Shown here: piece by piece, positions 53,162 through 61,013 of the stretch
How the letters are laid out: the number at the start of each line of letters is the position of its first letter
Numbering within the stretch: position 1 is the first letter of the stretch
Assembly (NCBI GenBank): GCA_022793375.1
Contig: JAAWCS010000018.1
Coordinates: 1 to 64,000 of the forward strand
Length of the DNA stretch: 64,000 nt
From: Lachnospiraceae bacterium
Lineage (GTDB): Bacteria; Bacillota; Clostridia; Lachnospirales; Lachnospiraceae
Direction of reading: 5' to 3'
Translations under genes and position numbers: made by a program
Notes under the pieces: model-generated
Told to the model about the DNA's origin: nothing
What the model saw: the letters and a program-made list of their open reading frames with translations, nothing else
Database searches by the model: none

Positions 53162-53875
53162 TTATTTTGGAAATTCAAAAATAAATCTCAGTATTCCGCT
53201 CTCTCCAAGCTTTTTAAATGCATCTTCGTAGCTGCCCGTCTGCAAATGCGAATAATACAGATTTGAAAATACATCCGCAAGTTGGATCAGGTCGTTATTG
53301 GCCGAATCAAAGTAGATTACGTCAAATTTCCCCGTCGTTACTCCATTCATGGTCAACTCCGTATTCAAATAATTCTCCAGAAAATATCTCGTCTCGGTTT
53401 TTTCATTCCGTTCGTCCAACTGCAGACAGCAGTCCTCCTGTGGAAGATATCCATTTCGCAAGAAGTAGTCCAGTGCCAGTCTAACCGTATAATTAAATAC
53501 GCGTGCCGTGTTCTGGCAAAAATAATCCGTCAGTTTTTCATTGGCGATTTTAATATAATACAGCTCAAATGTCCGTTTCTGAGAAAAAAACGCAACAAAT
53601 CTTCGTTTCATATCCCGGTCAAACTGCGCGCCTTTTAACTCTTTGAATTTATTATGGGTAAACATCCGGCCGCCGGCCTTGATTACTTTTCCCGTGTTTT
53701 CGTTTACTTTTTCCTGATCCAGTTCCAAAAGGCGGGTATAGTTTGAAGAAACAAAGCGCTTATATGCCCGTTTCAGCGCCGCTTTATCCAAGGCGCGCAC
53801 CATTGCTATCACAAAATATCGATTGCCTGGTACATGGTTGTTGATCGAACCCGATTCATCCATATATATATTCAT
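53162..53875 (-). CDS. DUF3800 family protein (predicted RNase H-like fold)
   Basis: 237 residues. The N-terminal IYMDESGSI (D6, E7), the central LQLDERNEKTETRYFLENYL and the late VIYFDSANNDLIQLADVFSNLYYS match DUF3800, a family common on mobile elements and in defence neighbourhoods with a predicted RNase H-like active site formed by these acids. Start after GGGGAAGGCGGGG. It has its own promoter right after thiC and a terminated RNA after it; the whole unit is bounded by direct repeats of the thiC end. Base composition is more AT-rich than neighbours, which also suggests transfer. Activity unknown. Confidence 0.88.
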   Translation of the reverse strand: MNIYMDESGSINNHVPGNRYFVIAMVRALDKAALKRAYKRFVSSNYTRLLELDQEKVNENTGKVIKAGGRMFTHNKFKELKGAQFDRDMKRRFVAFFSQKRTFELYYIKIANEKLTDYFCQNTARVFNYTVRLALDYFLRNGYLPQEDCCLQLDERNEKTETRYFLENYLNTELTMNGVTTGKFDVIYFDSANNDLIQLADVFSNLYYSHLQTGSYEDAFKKLGESGILRFIFEFPK

Positions 53876-53911
53876 TTAGTCCCCGCCTTCCCCTGTGTAA
53901 TCTCCCGTTTC

Positions 53912-53940
53912 ATTGTATCAATAAACACAGGGAAAATCAA
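53912..53940 (-). promoter_or_regulatory. Promoter of the DUF3800 gene with flanking inverted repeat
   Basis: Minus strand: TTGATT (53935-53940), 17-bp spacer, TACAAT (53912-53917). The -35 directly follows the thiC stop codon. An 8-bp inverted repeat CCCTGTGT / ACACAGGG (53891-53898 and 53925-53932) brackets the -10 and may be an operator. Confidence 0.75.
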
Positions 53941-55251
53941 TTATTCGTCAAAAATGCTGACGATCTCGCCCTCCAAAATACGGTTGGTATTTTTCACCGC
54001 GCAGAAGTTTCCGCACATACTGCAGGTATCCTCCTTCTCCGGCTTCGCTTCGGCGCGGTAGCGGCGGGCCTTCTCCGGGTCCATGCCAAGCGAAAACATC
54101 TCCTCCCAGTCTAGCCGCTTACGCGCCTCACTCATCTTGTAATCCCAGTCGGCCGCGGTCGGTATTCCTTTTGCGATATCGGCCGCATGGGCGGCAATTT
54201 TCGCCGCGATTATGCCCTCTTTTACATCGGCGGCATCCGGCAGGCGCAGATGCTCGGCCGGCGTCACGTAGCATAGGAACGCCGCTCCGGCCGCGGCCGC
54301 AATCGCGCCGCCGATGGCCGCCGTAATGTGGTCATATCCGGGGGCCACATCTGTTACCAGGGGACCCAATACATAAAAGGGCGCGCCGTGGCACAGTGTT
54401 TTCTGGATCTCCATGTTGGCGGCAATCTGATTCATCGGCATGTGTCCCGGACCCTCGATCATGACCTGAACATCCTTTTCCCACGCGCGTTTGGTAAGCT
54501 CGCCCAGCGTAATCAGCTCTTCGATCTGCGCCGCATCGGTCGCGTCGGCCAGACACCCCGGCCGGCACGCGTCCCCAAGGCTCATCGTAATGTCATACTC
54601 CCGGCAAATATCCAAAATCTCGTCATAATGCTCATAAAACGGATTCTCCTGCCCGGTCATCTCCATCCAGGCAAACATAATCGATCCGCCCCGGGAGACG
54701 ATGTTCATCAGGCGCTTATTCTTTTTAAACCGCGCCGCCGCGGCCCGGTTCATGCCGCAGTGAAGCGTCATAAAATCCACGCCATCCTCGGCATGCATTT
54801 TAATAATATCCAGCCATTCCTGCGAAGTAATCTGCCGCAAAGCCTTGTGATAATATACCACCGCGTCATAAATCGGTACTGTCCCGATCATCGCCGGACA
54901 ATCGGCAGTCAATTTGCGGCGAAACGTCCGCGTATCCCCAAACGAGCTTAAATCCATAATCGATTCCGCCCCCATAGCGACTGCCGCGCGGACCTTCTCA
55001 TATTCCATGTCCACATCCTTCCAATCGCGGGAAACTCCCAGATTCACATTGATCTTTGTCGTCAGCCGTGCGCCGATGCCATTCGCCTTCAGGCTCTTGT
55101 GGTTTTTATTGGCCGGAATAATAATTTCTCCCTTGGCTATGAACTCTCTAAGCGTCTCCGTACTCCACTTCTCTTTTGCCGCCACCTGCTCCATTTCCGG
55201 CGTGATAATTCCCTTGCGGGCCGCCTCCATTTGCGTATGATACTCTCGCAT
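53941..55251 (-). CDS. thiC: Phosphomethylpyrimidine synthase
   Basis: 436 residues, usual for clostridial ThiC. Conserved barrel segments: NANIGTS-like [91 protein letters not shown]. The C-terminal Fe-S site is CSMCGNFC (CX2CX3C, one residue shorter than the CX2CX4C of enterobacterial ThiC). Radical SAM enzyme making HMP-P for thiamine. Controlled by the TPP riboswitch at 55555-55638. The last ten codons are duplicated at 52931. Confidence 0.95.
   Translation of the reverse strand: MREYHTQMEAARKGIITPEMEQVAAKEKWSTETLREFIAKGEIIIPANKNHKSLKANGIGARLTTKINVNLGVSRDWKDVDMEYEKVRAAVAMGAESIMDLSSFGDTRTFRRKLTADCPAMIGTVPIYDAVVYYHKALRQITSQEWLDIIKMHAEDGVDFMTLHCGMNRAAAARFKKNKRLMNIVSRGGSIMFAWMEMTGQENPFYEHYDEILDICREYDITMSLGDACRPGCLADATDAAQIEELITLGELTKRAWEKDVQVMIEGPGHMPMNQIAANMEIQKTLCHGAPFYVLGPLVTDVAPGYDHITAAIGGAIAAAAGAAFLCYVTPAEHLRLPDAADVKEGIIAAKIAAHAADIAKGIPTAADWDYKMSEARKRLDWEEMFSLGMDPEKARRYRAEAKPEKEDTCSMCGNFCAVKNTNRILEGEIVSIFDE
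53943..53974 (-). repeat. thiC 3' end copy in place (candidate attachment-site repeat, left)
   Basis: Direct repeat partner of 52931-52962, 1,012 bp away, in the functional thiC gene. The reading frame closes with TAA. Confidence 0.9.
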
Positions 55252-55261
55252 GTCATTCCCC

Positions 55262-55411
55262 TTTCCTTATTTTTGCCCGTGTTTCCAGGGCATAATGGGA
55301 CACCCTTGTGGTGTTTCCTTATTTTTGCCCGTGTTCTCAGGGCATAATGGGACACCCTTGTGGTGTTTTCTTATAATTGCCCGTGTTCTCAGGGCATAAT
55401 GGGGCACCCTG
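55262..55411 (-). repeat. Two-hairpin dispersed repeat, array C (almost three units)
   Basis: Plus-strand GCCCGTG-N3-CAGGGC hairpins at 55275-55291, 55327-55343 and 55379-55395, ACACC-N5-GGTGT at 55300-55314 and 55352-55366; period 52 bp. The third unit is cut short near 55411. On the minus strand the array ends in AATAAGGAAAGGGG and the thiC start, and it lies between the TPP riboswitch terminator and thiC. Confidence 0.92.
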
Positions 55412-55440
55412 CTTATTTTTAAAGCAAGACTGCCGCAAAA

Positions 55441-55475
55441 TATAAAAACAGGGTCCCTGCCGCCAGAAACCCTGT
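55441..55475 (-). terminator. Terminator of the TPP riboswitch
   Basis: Minus strand: ACAGGGT (55469-55475) pairs with ACCCTGT (55448-55454) followed by TTTTTATATTTT. It sits about 80 nt after the aptamer and is the likely expression platform. Confidence 0.8.
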
Positions 55476-55554
55476 CCATAATCCATGAGATGTTCCTTGT
55501 TCCCATGTAAAAAGCGATATACGGGAACGCATATCGCAATCGAATCATGTGTAT

Positions 55555-55638
55555 GTTCCCTACGTTGGCATTATCCAAATCAGGTTATGGGTTAAAGCAA
55601 TCCAGCTTACTCTCAGCCTGCTCTCTGCAAGCACCCCG
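55555..55638 (-). ncRNA. TPP riboswitch
   Basis: Minus strand: GGGGTGC (near 55632-55638), GCTGAGAG (THI-box), AACCC, and ACCTGATTTGGATAATGCC followed by AACGTAGGGAAC. These are the conserved TPP-binding helices. It precedes a terminator and then thiC, so thiamine pyrophosphate should stop thiC transcription. Confidence 0.95.
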
Positions 55639-55661
55639 TTTTTATATTTTGTTCTGGATAC

Positions 55662-55690
55662 AGAATAGCATAGGCTTTGGCATTTGTCAA
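55662..55690 (-). promoter_or_regulatory. Promoter of the TPP riboswitch-thiC transcript
   Basis: Minus strand: consensus TTGACA (55685-55690), 17-bp spacer, TATTCT (55662-55667), with the aptamer starting about 25 nt later. Confidence 0.8.
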
Positions 55691-55722
55691 TCCGACGAAT
55701 GATCTCTTGTTCGTCTGCCGTC

Positions 55723-55767
55723 AAAAAGCCCTTGTAAGCCGGAACCATCCCAGTCTCACAAGGGCCT
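55723..55767 (-). terminator. Intrinsic terminator after ppdK
   Basis: Minus strand: GCCCTTGT (55758-55765) pairs with ACAAGGGC (55728-55735), then TTTTT. Confidence 0.85.
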
Positions 55768-55838
55768 TTACCATCTCTCACAGAATCCTGCGTCCTCTCG
55801 CACGGTACATCCTGTTACCGCGTCCACAGACACAGAAA

Positions 55839-58484
55839 TTACTGTCTGGTCTTGTAATGCTTCTTATTATTCAGATATGCCTGCGCCGCCGCCAGTCTGG
55901 CAATCGGCACTCTGAACGGTGAGCAGGACACATAGTCCAGGCCATTCAGGTGACAGAACTCTACGGAGGACGGGTCGCCGCCATGCTCGCCGCAGATTCC
56001 CAGCTTCAGATCGGAACGAATCCGGCGGCCTTTCTCCACCGCCATGCAGATCAGCTGGCCTACGCCGTTCTGATCGAGTTTGGCAAACGGATCCGACTCG
56101 TAAATCTTTGCTTTGTAGTAGGCATCCAGGAACTTGCCGGCATCGTCGCGGGAGAAGCCGAAGGTCATCTGCGTCAAATCGTTTGTACCAAAGGAGAAGA
56201 ATTGGGCCTCCTCGGCAATCTCGCCCGCCAGAAGCGCCGCACGCGGAATCTCGATCATGGTGCCGATCTTATACTCGATATCGGAACCCATTTCCTTCTT
56301 TACCTTCTCGGCGGTTTCCACAACCACATCCTTGACAAATTTCAGTTCTTTATGATCGCCTACCAGAGGAATCATAATCTCCGGCACAATGTCGTAGCCC
56401 TTTTCGTTCTTCACCTCAATCGCCGCTTCGATTACCGCGCGGGTCTGCATCTTGGCGATCTCCGGATAGGTAACGGCCAGACGGCAGCCTCTGTGGCCCA
56501 TCATCGGGTTGAACTCATGCAGTTCGTCGCAGGTCGCTTTTACCTGATCGACGCTCAGCCCCATGTCCTCGGCCAGCGCGGCGATATCCGCTTCGTTGGT
56601 CGGCAGGAACTCATGCAGCGGCGGATCCAGGTAGCGGACCGTCATCGGACGGCCTTCCAGCGCCTCGAACATGGCCTTGAAATCGGCCTTCTGGAACGGA
56701 AGCAGTTCCATCAGCGCCGCTTCGCGCGCTTCCTGCGTATCGGACAGGATCATCTTGCGGATCTTCGGGATTCTCTCCGGCTCAAAGAACATATGCTCGG
56801 TACGGCACAGGCCGATGCCCTCGGCGCCCAGCTTTACGGCGTTCTTTGTATCGGTCGGATTGTCCGCGTTCGTGCGCACCGACAAGCTGCGGAAATCGTC
56901 CGCCCAGCTCATAATCCGCGCAAAATTGCCGCCCACGGATGCTTCTACCGTCTTGATATCTCCCAGATAAATCTTACCGGTGCTGCCGTCCAGGGAAATA
57001 TAGTCGCCTTCATGGATGGTCTCGCCGCCCAGCTCAAAAACCTTGCCTTCTTCGTCGATCTTAATCTCGCCGCAGCCGGATACGCAGGCCGTGCCCATGC
57101 CGCGGGCCACAACTGCCGCATGGCTCGTCATGCCGCCGCGGGCCGTCAGAATACCCTCCGCCGCATGCATGCCTTCGATATCCTCCGGGGAAGTCTCCAG
57201 ACGCACCAGGATCACGCGGCTGCCCTTGTTGTGAGCCTTCTTCGCATCCTCGGCCGTGAAATACACCTTGCCGGCCGCCGCGCCGGGAGAAGCCGGCAGC
57301 GCCGTGCCGATCACCTTGCCGGCCGCCAGCGCCTCCTTGTCAAAGGTCGGATGCAGCAGCTGATCCAGGCTCTTGGCCTCGATGCGGCACACCGCTTCGC
57401 CGGGCGTAATCATATGCTCGTCCACCAGGTCGCAGGCAATCTGGATCGCCGCCGCCGCCGTGCGCTTGCCGCTGCGGGTCTGTAAGAAGTACAGCTTGCC
57501 CTCCTGAATCGTAAACTCCATATCCTGCATATCGCGGTAATGGTTTTCCAGCTTCATGGCCAGATCCATAAATTCTTTGTAGCACTCCGGCAGATCCTCG
57601 GCCAGCTTGGTAATCGGCTGCGGCGTGCGCACGCCGGCCACCACGTCCTCGCCCTGCGCATTGATCAGATATTCGCCGTAAATCCCCTTCTCGCCGGTCG
57701 CGGGGTTGCGCGTAAAGGCCACGCCGGTACCGGACGTATCGCCCATGTTGCCAAATACCATGGCCTGTACATTGACGGCCGTGCCCCAGTCGCCGGGGAT
57801 GTCGTTCATGCGGCGGTACACGATCGCACGAGGGTTGTCCCAGGAGCGGAACACGGCCTTTACCGCTTCCATCAGCTGTACCCTCGGCTCCTGCGGGAAC
57901 TCCTCGCCCTTCATCGCTTCCTTGTATACGGCCTTGAAGCGGGCGATCAGCTCCTTCATATCCTCGGCCGTCAGCTCCGTGTCAAACTGTACGCCCTTGG
58001 CTTCCTTCACTTCGTCAATAATTTTCTCAAAGAAAGATTTGGGGACTTCCATGACCACGTCGGAGAACATCTGGATAAATCTGCGATAAGAATCATAGGC
58101 AAAACGGGGATTGCCGGTTTTCTTTGCAAAACCCTCTACTGCCACGTCATTTAAGCCCAGGTTGAGGATCGTATCCATCATGCCGGGCATCGAAGCCCGC
58201 GCACCCGAACGTACCGATACCAGCAGCGGGTCGTCGTTGTCGCCAAAACTCTTTCCCTGGATCTCCTCCAGGACTTTTAACGCGTCAAAAATCTGCTTTT
58301 GAACCTCGGCCGAAATCTGTTCGCCCTTCTTATAATAATCCGTGCAGGCCTCTGTCGTCACCGTAAAGCCCTGCGGGATCGGCATACCCAGATTTGTCAT
58401 TTCGGCCAGATTCGCGCCTTTGCCGCCCAGAAGGTTGCGCATATCCGCATTTCCTTCTTTAAATAAATAAACCCACTTTGCCAT
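55839..58484 (-). CDS. ppdK: Pyruvate, phosphate dikinase
   Basis: 881 residues, normal length. N-terminal nucleotide-binding domain (LLGGKGANLAEMTNLGMPIPQGFTVTTEAC, SVRSGARASMPGMMDTILNLG), phosphohistidine domain with GGMTSHAAVVARGMGTACVSGC (about residue 455), and C-terminal PEP/pyruvate barrel (GIGLCRTEHMFF, EIMIPLVGDHKEL, FSFGTNDLTQMTFGFSRDD, GICGEHGGDPSSVEF with the active cysteine). It interconverts PEP, PPi and AMP with pyruvate, Pi and ATP, central to PPi-linked glycolysis in anaerobic Clostridia. Monocistronic. Confidence 0.97.
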   Translation of the reverse strand: MAKWVYLFKEGNADMRNLLGGKGANLAEMTNLGMPIPQGFTVTTEACTDYYKKGEQISAEVQKQIFDALKVLEEIQGKSFGDNDDPLLVSVRSGARASMPGMMDTILNLGLNDVAVEGFAKKTGNPRFAYDSYRRFIQMFSDVVMEVPKSFFEKIIDEVKEAKGVQFDTELTAEDMKELIARFKAVYKEAMKGEEFPQEPRVQLMEAVKAVFRSWDNPRAIVYRRMNDIPGDWGTAVNVQAMVFGNMGDTSGTGVAFTRNPATGEKGIYGEYLINAQGEDVVAGVRTPQPITKLAEDLPECYKEFMDLAMKLENHYRDMQDMEFTIQEGKLYFLQTRSGKRTAAAAIQIACDLVDEHMITPGEAVCRIEAKSLDQLLHPTFDKEALAAGKVIGTALPASPGAAAGKVYFTAEDAKKAHNKGSRVILVRLETSPEDIEGMHAAEGILTARGGMTSHAAVVARGMGTACVSGCGEIKIDEEGKVFELGGETIHEGDYISLDGSTGKIYLGDIKTVEASVGGNFARIMSWADDFRSLSVRTNADNPTDTKNAVKLGAEGIGLCRTEHMFFEPERIPKIRKMILSDTQEAREAALMELLPFQKADFKAMFEALEGRPMTVRYLDPPLHEFLPTNEADIAALAEDMGLSVDQVKATCDELHEFNPMMGHRGCRLAVTYPEIAKMQTRAVIEAAIEVKNEKGYDIVPEIMIPLVGDHKELKFVKDVVVETAEKVKKEMGSDIEYKIGTMIEIPRAALLAGEIAEEAQFFSFGTNDLTQMTFGFSRDDAGKFLDAYYKAKIYESDPFAKLDQNGVGQLICMAVEKGRRIRSDLKLGICGEHGGDPSSVEFCHLNGLDYVSCSPFRVPIARLAAAQAYLNNKKHYKTRQ

Positions 58485-58836
58485 GTTACTGTTTCCTCCT
58501 GAATTTTTTTCGGCCCCTGTCCTCGGTCAGGTTGACAAGGCAGCCCCGTTTTTGTCAAATACAACGTATACATTATAACCAAAAAAAGCCTATCCGTAAA
58601 GGATTTTCCGGCTTTTTTTTATACCTTTTTATACATTTTTGCAGGCCAAACCGCTTCACCGCGCCGGCGGATACAAAATCTGCATGGGGTCTGTGCCGGT
58701 ACGATAAATTACAGAAGCTTCTGCTATTTTTTAATTATGACCATTGACAGACTTCTCCCGGATTTCTTTATAGAATCACCGTCAGACGACAGGCATGCAT
58801 CCCTTTAACATAGGCATGGTTTTATTTTATGCTTTT
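58485..58836. other. Intergenic region between ppdK and tdk with ppdK promoter
   Basis: About 350 bp. It contains the ppdK promoter on the minus strand: TTTACG (58595-58600), 17-bp spacer, perfect TATAAT (58572-58577). A weak AAAGCC/GGCTTT stem flanked by A- and T-runs (about 58582-58620) could end tdk transcription. No gene seen. Confidence 0.6.
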
Positions 58837-59421
58837 TCAGCCGCGCGTTTTCCTCGCCGGCCCCGTATTCCCCTCATTATAATGCTTGCGGCACAGCGAA
58901 ATATATTTGTCGTTGGCCCCCAGCACCACCTGTTCCCCTTTTCGCACCATCCTGCCCTCGCTGTCAATCCGGGCATTGCAGGTCGCGGCATGGCCGCACC
59001 AGCACACGGTCTTAATCTCCTCGATCGCATCGGCCCAGGCCATCAGCCACATGCTCCCCTCAAAAAACTGGTGCATAAAGTCCGTGCGAAGCCCGTAGCA
59101 GATGACCGGAATCTCCAGATCGTCCACGATGTGCACAAAAAACCGCACCTGTTCCTTGGTGCAGAACTGGGCCTCGTCCACAATCACGCAGTCGTAGTCC
59201 TTAAGCTGACGGTCGCTCATCTGCACGAGATCCTCCACAAAGCCGCAGGGCTTTGACAATCCCATGCGGGAACGCATAATCCCCTCGCCGTCCCGATCAT
59301 CCAGCCGCGGCTTGACTAGCAGCGCCCTCTTGCCGCGCTCATAGTAATTATAGTCCACCATCAACGCATTGGCTGTCTTGGAACTTCCCATCGCCCCGTG
59401 CCGAAAATACAGTTTTGCCAT
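58837..59421 (-). CDS. tdk: Thymidine kinase (type II)
   Basis: 194 residues. P-loop FRHGAMGSSKTANAL (about 6-20), Walker B-like CVIVDEAQF, catalytic Glu in that motif, and a zinc site CWCGHAATCNAR...CRKHY (three Cys and a His). The lasso region follows it. It phosphorylates thymidine to dTMP for salvage. 91 bp from the YdcF-like gene. Confidence 0.94.
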   Translation of the reverse strand: MAKLYFRHGAMGSSKTANALMVDYNYYERGKRALLVKPRLDDRDGEGIMRSRMGLSKPCGFVEDLVQMSDRQLKDYDCVIVDEAQFCTKEQVRFFVHIVDDLEIPVICYGLRTDFMHQFFEGSMWLMAWADAIEEIKTVCWCGHAATCNARIDSEGRMVRKGEQVVLGANDKYISLCRKHYNEGNTGPARKTRG

Positions 59422-59512
59422 TTTCTCTTTCCCCTCCCATATCTATAAGCGGATATCCGTATAAAGTCGTTCACAGGCCCGGGCAGCTGCGCCCGCTGTC
59501 CTGCCCCCACTG

Positions 59513-60253
59513 TCAGATCCCCAGAAATTTATCATGCAGCACCCACAAAAGTTCCGCCGCCAGACGATGCGGCAGCAGCCACAGCGGCGTAGCGGAGGGG
59601 ACGGCGCAGACATTGGGCAGGCCCGTATTGCGGGCAATCCGCATCGCCCGGTATGCAAAGTAATCGCTGACCACGATCCCCAGCTTCGACCAGCGGCCGC
59701 CGGCGATTGCCGCGCTGTTAATCAGGTTGTCCTTTGTACTGCGAGAATAGGTTTCCCAAAAAATCCTCTCGTTTCCGATATCATGACGCAGCAGGTACAG
59801 ATACATGACATGGGCCCGTGAAGAGCCCTTTTCCGAATCCCAGCCCCCCGACACGATCACGCAGGTCTGCGGGTTTTCTTCCAGATAGGCCACTGCCCGG
59901 TTTAACCGGTCTACCAGTTCCTGCTCCGACTCTCCTTCCACTTCCTCCTCGCTGAGAATCGCGATATACTCCAACTCCTCGGGCACAGGCAGAAACATTC
60001 CGGCTACAGTCCGGCTTACCGTCACGCCGGCCAGCACGAGAAACAGAGCCAGGCTCGTGTAACAGAAGGTCTTTTGCCACAGCGGGCGCTTCTTTTTGGC
60101 AGGATGTGCTTTTCGGTATACCTTTAAGAGATATGTACACAAAAAGCCCAGCGCCAGCAGCAGCCAGACTATGGTCAGTTCCAGGCCGGCCGCCAGGTTT
60201 TCCAACAGGACATAATAGACAAGACACAGCATGCCTGACAGTAACCAAAACAT
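59513..60253 (-). CDS. YdcF/DUF218 family membrane protein
   Basis: 246 residues. Three hydrophobic helices (about 3-18, 24-45, 62-85) precede a DUF218 domain (about 95-235: YIAILSEEEVEGESEQELVDRLNRAVAYLEENPQTCVIVSGG, ERIFWETYSRSTKDNLINSA, VVSDYFAYRAMRIARNTGL). The usual ILG(C/G)GV entry is changed to ILSEEEV. Homologues have been linked to envelope processes; enzymatic role not established. Start after AAAGGAGGAGGG. Confidence 0.82.
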   Translation of the reverse strand: MFWLLSGMLCLVYYVLLENLAAGLELTIVWLLLALGFLCTYLLKVYRKAHPAKKKRPLWQKTFCYTSLALFLVLAGVTVSRTVAGMFLPVPEELEYIAILSEEEVEGESEQELVDRLNRAVAYLEENPQTCVIVSGGWDSEKGSSRAHVMYLYLLRHDIGNERIFWETYSRSTKDNLINSAAIAGGRWSKLGIVVSDYFAYRAMRIARNTGLPNVCAVPSATPLWLLPHRLAAELLWVLHDKFLGI

Positions 60254-60277
60254 TGGATGGTCCCTCCTCCTTTCCCA

Positions 60278-60306
60278 TTGACTTTTCGGAGTATTTTTTT
60301 TATACT
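60278..60306 (+). promoter_or_regulatory. Promoter of bioY
   Basis: TTGACT (60278-60283), 17-bp spacer, TATACT (60301-60306). A second TATAAT lies at 60308-60313. Confidence 0.75.
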
Positions 60307-60407
60307 TTATAATGTCGTTTTGCCGTTCGGCGTCTCGGCAGCGCAGTCTTTAAACCGGCTGTCTCGACGATATGCGTCGCGGCGCCCCATTTTACAAGGA
60401 GATACGT

Positions 60408-60956
60408 ATGAAGCAAAATTTTTCCGCAAAGCAGCTGGCCCTGATCGGTATGTTCGCCGCCGTGGCCGTCGTCACTTCCCTGATTTCCGTGCCGATGCCC
60501 AGCGGCGTGGCAATCACGCTGCAGACCTTCGGCATGGCCCTGATCGGCTATCTGTTAGGCCCGGCCGGCGTCTGGTCCGTGTTTATATGGGTCCTTTTGG
60601 GAGCTGTCGGCCTGCCGGTCTTTTCCGGTATGCGCGGCGGCTTTGAGGTGCTGGCCGGCCCGACCGGCGGTTTTATCCTCGGCTTTCCCTTTATGGTCCT
60701 TTTGTGCGGGCTGAGCCGCAGGCAGCCTGTTTTCCCGCTGGCCGTTCTCTCCGGCCTTTTGGGACTTTTGGTTCTTCACCTGTTCGGAATCCTCCACTAT
60801 GCCCGTCTGAACGGCCTGAATTTCTGGGCTTCCGCCCTCGTTATGTCGATCCCTTATCTGTTTAAGGACGTTGCTTCGGTTATCGCGGCCTGCCTGGTTG
60901 CAAAGACGCTCCGGCGGCGTCTGCCGGCCGAGGTTTTTGTATCCGGACGGCCCTGA
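60408..60956 (+). CDS. bioY: Biotin ECF transporter substrate-binding subunit BioY
   Basis: 182 residues from ATG after AAGGAG. Six hydrophobic helices; the family signatures VPMPSGVAITLQTFGMALIGYLLGP and GLPVFSGMRGGFEVLAGPTGGFILGF form the biotin-binding membrane core. It captures biotin and works with a shared EcfAA'T module encoded elsewhere. No BirA operator is evident, in line with the short BirA lacking a DNA-binding domain. Confidence 0.94.
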   Translation: MKQNFSAKQLALIGMFAAVAVVTSLISVPMPSGVAITLQTFGMALIGYLLGPAGVWSVFIWVLLGAVGLPVFSGMRGGFEVLAGPTGGFILGFPFMVLLCGLSRRQPVFPLAVLSGLLGLLVLHLFGILHYARLNGLNFWASALVMSIPYLFKDVASVIAACLVAKTLRRRLPAEVFVSGRP

Positions 60957-60979
60957 GCAAACCTTGTTTCCTATCGTTT

Positions 60980-61013
60980 CGCCCGTCGGCCCTGCGGCCC
61001 GCGGGCGGTTTTT
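60980..61013 (+). terminator. Intrinsic terminator after bioY
   Basis: CGCCCG (60980-60985) pairs with CGGGCG (61002-61007), followed by TTTTT that runs into the end of the converging U32 gene. Confidence 0.75.

Noticed and set aside
55262..55411. CRISPR-like array (regularly spaced repeats)
   Set aside because: The units abut with a period of 52 bp and have no unique spacers; the whole period is repeated, and the same element recurs elsewhere in front of genes. No cas gene is in the window.
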